Shown here: piece by piece, positions 5,443-5,518 of the stretch | Layout: the number at the start of each line of letters is the position of its first letter | Numbering within the stretch: position 1 is the first letter of the stretch | NCBI GenBank assembly: GCA_024511395.1 | Contig: JANELJ010000154.1 | Coordinates: 1 to 5,518 of the forward strand | Direction of reading: 5' to 3' | DNA: 5,518 nucleotides | DNA from: Gammaproteobacteria bacterium | GTDB taxonomy: Bacteria; Pseudomonadota; Gammaproteobacteria; GRL18 | The notes under the pieces: model-generated | What the model saw: only the letters and a program-made list of their open reading frames with translations | Told to the model about the DNA's origin: nothing | Databases searched by the model: none | Position numbers and translations under genes: made by a program

Positions 5443-5518
5443 TTAAAATTTATTGATTACCTCAGTTAACCAATAGTCCGTAACAGGAACCGTGTATCCC
5501 TTGCTGAAGCCGCCGTGA
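5443..5518 (-). CDS. Possible C-terminal end of an unidentified minus-strand protein
   Basis: An open frame enters from the window edge and ends at TAA (5443-5445), encoding about 24 residues that include GGFSKGYTVPVTDYW and end in INKF. The codons look natural and the two other minus-strand frames stop earlier, with no better reading on the plus strand. A 25-codon open stretch is weak evidence by itself and I do not recognise the family. If real, this gene would lie in the same orientation as trmJ, about 100 bp upstream of it. The sequence beyond the window is needed to decide. Confidence 0.35.
   Translation of the reverse strand, partial: HGGFSKGYTVPVTDYWLTEVINKF

Overview
This window holds a conserved housekeeping cluster from a gammaproteobacterium, with every recognisable gene on the minus strand. 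Read in the direction of transcription (high to low coordinates) the order is trmJ, cysE, iscR, iscS, iscU, iscA, hscB. The Isc proteins match the E. coli/Pseudomonas type closely: IscS has Lys206 and Cys328 at the E. coli positions, and IscR has the Cys92/Cys98/Cys104/His107 cluster ligands. The order trmJ-cysE-iscR is the Pseudomonas-like version of the locus, whereas E. coli has no cysE there. Base composition is moderate to A+T-leaning. The species cannot be named; an environmental, possibly sulfur-metabolising gammaproteobacterium is a guess.

Layout: 5341-5518 is the trmJ leader, with a perfect TATAAT and a possible tail of an unidentified minus-strand gene at the window edge. trmJ (4603-5340) encodes a tRNA 2'-O-methyltransferase. 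The 4473-4602 gap carries a good sigma70-type promoter for cysE (serine O-acetyltransferase, 3555-4472). The 3465-3554 gap carries the isc operon promoter (TTGACT, 17-nt spacer, TAAGAT), a type 1 IscR-like operator over its -35 element, and an unexpected 10-bp-arm inverted repeat over its -10 element. iscR, iscS, iscU, iscA and hscB follow. The spacers of 66, 98, 166 and at least 95 bp contain small hairpins, a REP-like G+C-rich element and, after hscB, a tandem heptamer array that reaches the window edge. hscA and fdx would be expected beyond position 1.

How the genes work together: CysE makes O-acetylserine for cysteine synthesis. IscS takes sulfur from cysteine and passes it to the IscU scaffold. 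HscB (with HscA) directs cluster release from IscU, and IscA is an A-type carrier. IscR senses cluster status and represses its own operon. TrmJ is a tRNA modification enzyme that often sits next to this locus without a known role in it.

I found no new multi-gene system. The points worth a second look are regulatory or structural: the AGTGTTA array downstream of hscB, the dyad at the iscR -10 element, a cysteine-containing acidic tail on CysE, and structured spacers between the isc genes.
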